Shown here piece after piece: positions 42,390-42,513 of a stretch of DNA of 42,513 nucleotides. The stretch's first letter is position 1. Each line of letters begins with the position of its first letter. Location of the stretch: positions 1 through 42,513 of the forward strand of contig JAFWLS010000017.1 of NCBI GenBank assembly GCA_017514045.1, in the 5' to 3' direction. Origin of the DNA: Candidatus Saccharimonadota bacterium. Its GTDB lineage: Bacteria > Patescibacteriota > Saccharimonadia > Saccharimonadales > Saccharimonadaceae. The notes under the pieces are model-generated. The model saw nothing but the letters and a program-made list of their open reading frames with translations, was not told where the DNA came from and did no database searches. Made by a program: the position numbers and the translations under genes.

Positions 42390-42457
42390 TTGGTATAAAG
42401 CATTTTGTAAGCCAATAGTATTTACCATTATGTCTTTATACCAATGCATACTATTGG
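42390..42457 (+). repeat. interleaved inverted repeats in a transcript leader
   Basis: TTGGTATAAAG (42390-42400) pairs with CTTTATACCAA (42434-42444), 11 bp. CCAATAGTAT (42412-42421) pairs with ATACTATTGG (42448-42457), 10 bp. The arms alternate (A-B-A'-B'), so the transcript could form a pseudoknot, or the DNA could hold two overlapping palindromic sites. Confidence 0.75.
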
Positions 42458-42513
42458 AAGGTCATCAGTTAGTTAAACATGCAATTAGAAATAAGTTCTA
42501 CTGCCAGGCGGAA
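42430..42513 (+). CDS. possible start of a gene cut by the window edge
   Basis: After the promoter at 42303 two ATG codons open frames that run off the window: 42430 (28 codons, MSLYQCILLEGHQLVKHAIR...) and 42479 (MQLEISSTARR...). Neither has a clear ribosome binding site, and the first lies inside the repeat region. I cannot tell which, if either, is real. Confidence 0.25.
   Translation, partial: MSLYQCILLEGHQLVKHAIRNKFYCQAE

Noticed and set aside
42490-42513. ACTGCCAGGCGG resembling the 3' end of 5S rRNA
   Set aside because: Only a short match; no other 5S helices or conserved loops are present upstream.
1-42513. UGA recoded as glycine (Gracilibacteria/SR1 code)
   Set aside because: Reading frames close normally at TGA (for example 21688-21690), and the conserved genes are intact under the standard bacterial code.

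Overview
The window looks like a piece of a small, compact Patescibacteria (CPR) genome, most likely Candidatus Saccharibacteria (TM7). This rests on gene content and on my recollection of the protein families, not on a search. Genes are packed tightly, many start and stop codons overlap, and TGA appears to be used as a stop (for example 21688-21690), so the Gracilibacteria/SR1 recoding is not seen. There is no phage, insertion sequence, CRISPR array or rRNA gene that I can support.

Region 1 (1-18.9 kb) is a surface polysaccharide locus. It has a DUF616 glycosyltransferase-like protein, a large GT-C-like membrane protein, several GT2 and GT4 glycosyltransferases, a polyprenyl-phosphate glycosyltransferase, the complete dTDP-L-rhamnose pathway (rfbA-rfbC-rfbB-rfbD), galE, a two-component ABC polysaccharide exporter, a WbaP-type initiating sugar-phosphate transferase, an O-antigen ligase/polymerase-like protein and a GtrA-like protein. 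Together these can make, export and perhaps attach a rhamnose-containing glycan.

Region 2 (18.9-25.4 kb) is mixed: a SufS/CsdA-like cysteine desulfurase, three overlapping genes for extracytoplasmic or membrane proteins (one with a thioredoxin fold and a CSAC motif), a MurC-type ligase, an unknown membrane protein, a small 67-residue protein with an unusually strong promoter and ribosome binding site, and an AEC-family transporter. Region 3 (25.4-29.7 kb) lies between two CAT-anticodon tRNAs and holds an FtsB/DivIC-like protein and three genes with pilin-like N-termini. Region 4 (29.7-33.6 kb) has a secreted lamin-tail-domain protein and an operon of a membrane protein, an ATP-cone-like small protein and a dihydrolipoamide-dehydrogenase-like flavoprotein that lacks both redox cysteines and the catalytic histidine. 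Region 5 (33.6-38.8 kb) has a DUF5684-like protein, dnaK under two CIRCE operators, a DUF308-like protein, a divergent acetate kinase with a cysteine-rich tail and a TylF-like methyltransferase. Region 6 (38.8-42.5 kb) has a membrane-anchored Clp ATPase whose first AAA domain looks dead, two membrane-protein partners, tRNA-Pro, and a promoter followed by an interleaved inverted repeat at the right edge.

The most striking pattern covers the whole window. The first gene of most transcription units has an extended -10 box (TGnTATAAT) 6-9 bases before its start codon, usually with no Shine-Dalgarno site, which predicts leaderless mRNAs. Genes inside operons, and a few strongly expressed genes, instead use AAGGAGG-type ribosome binding sites.
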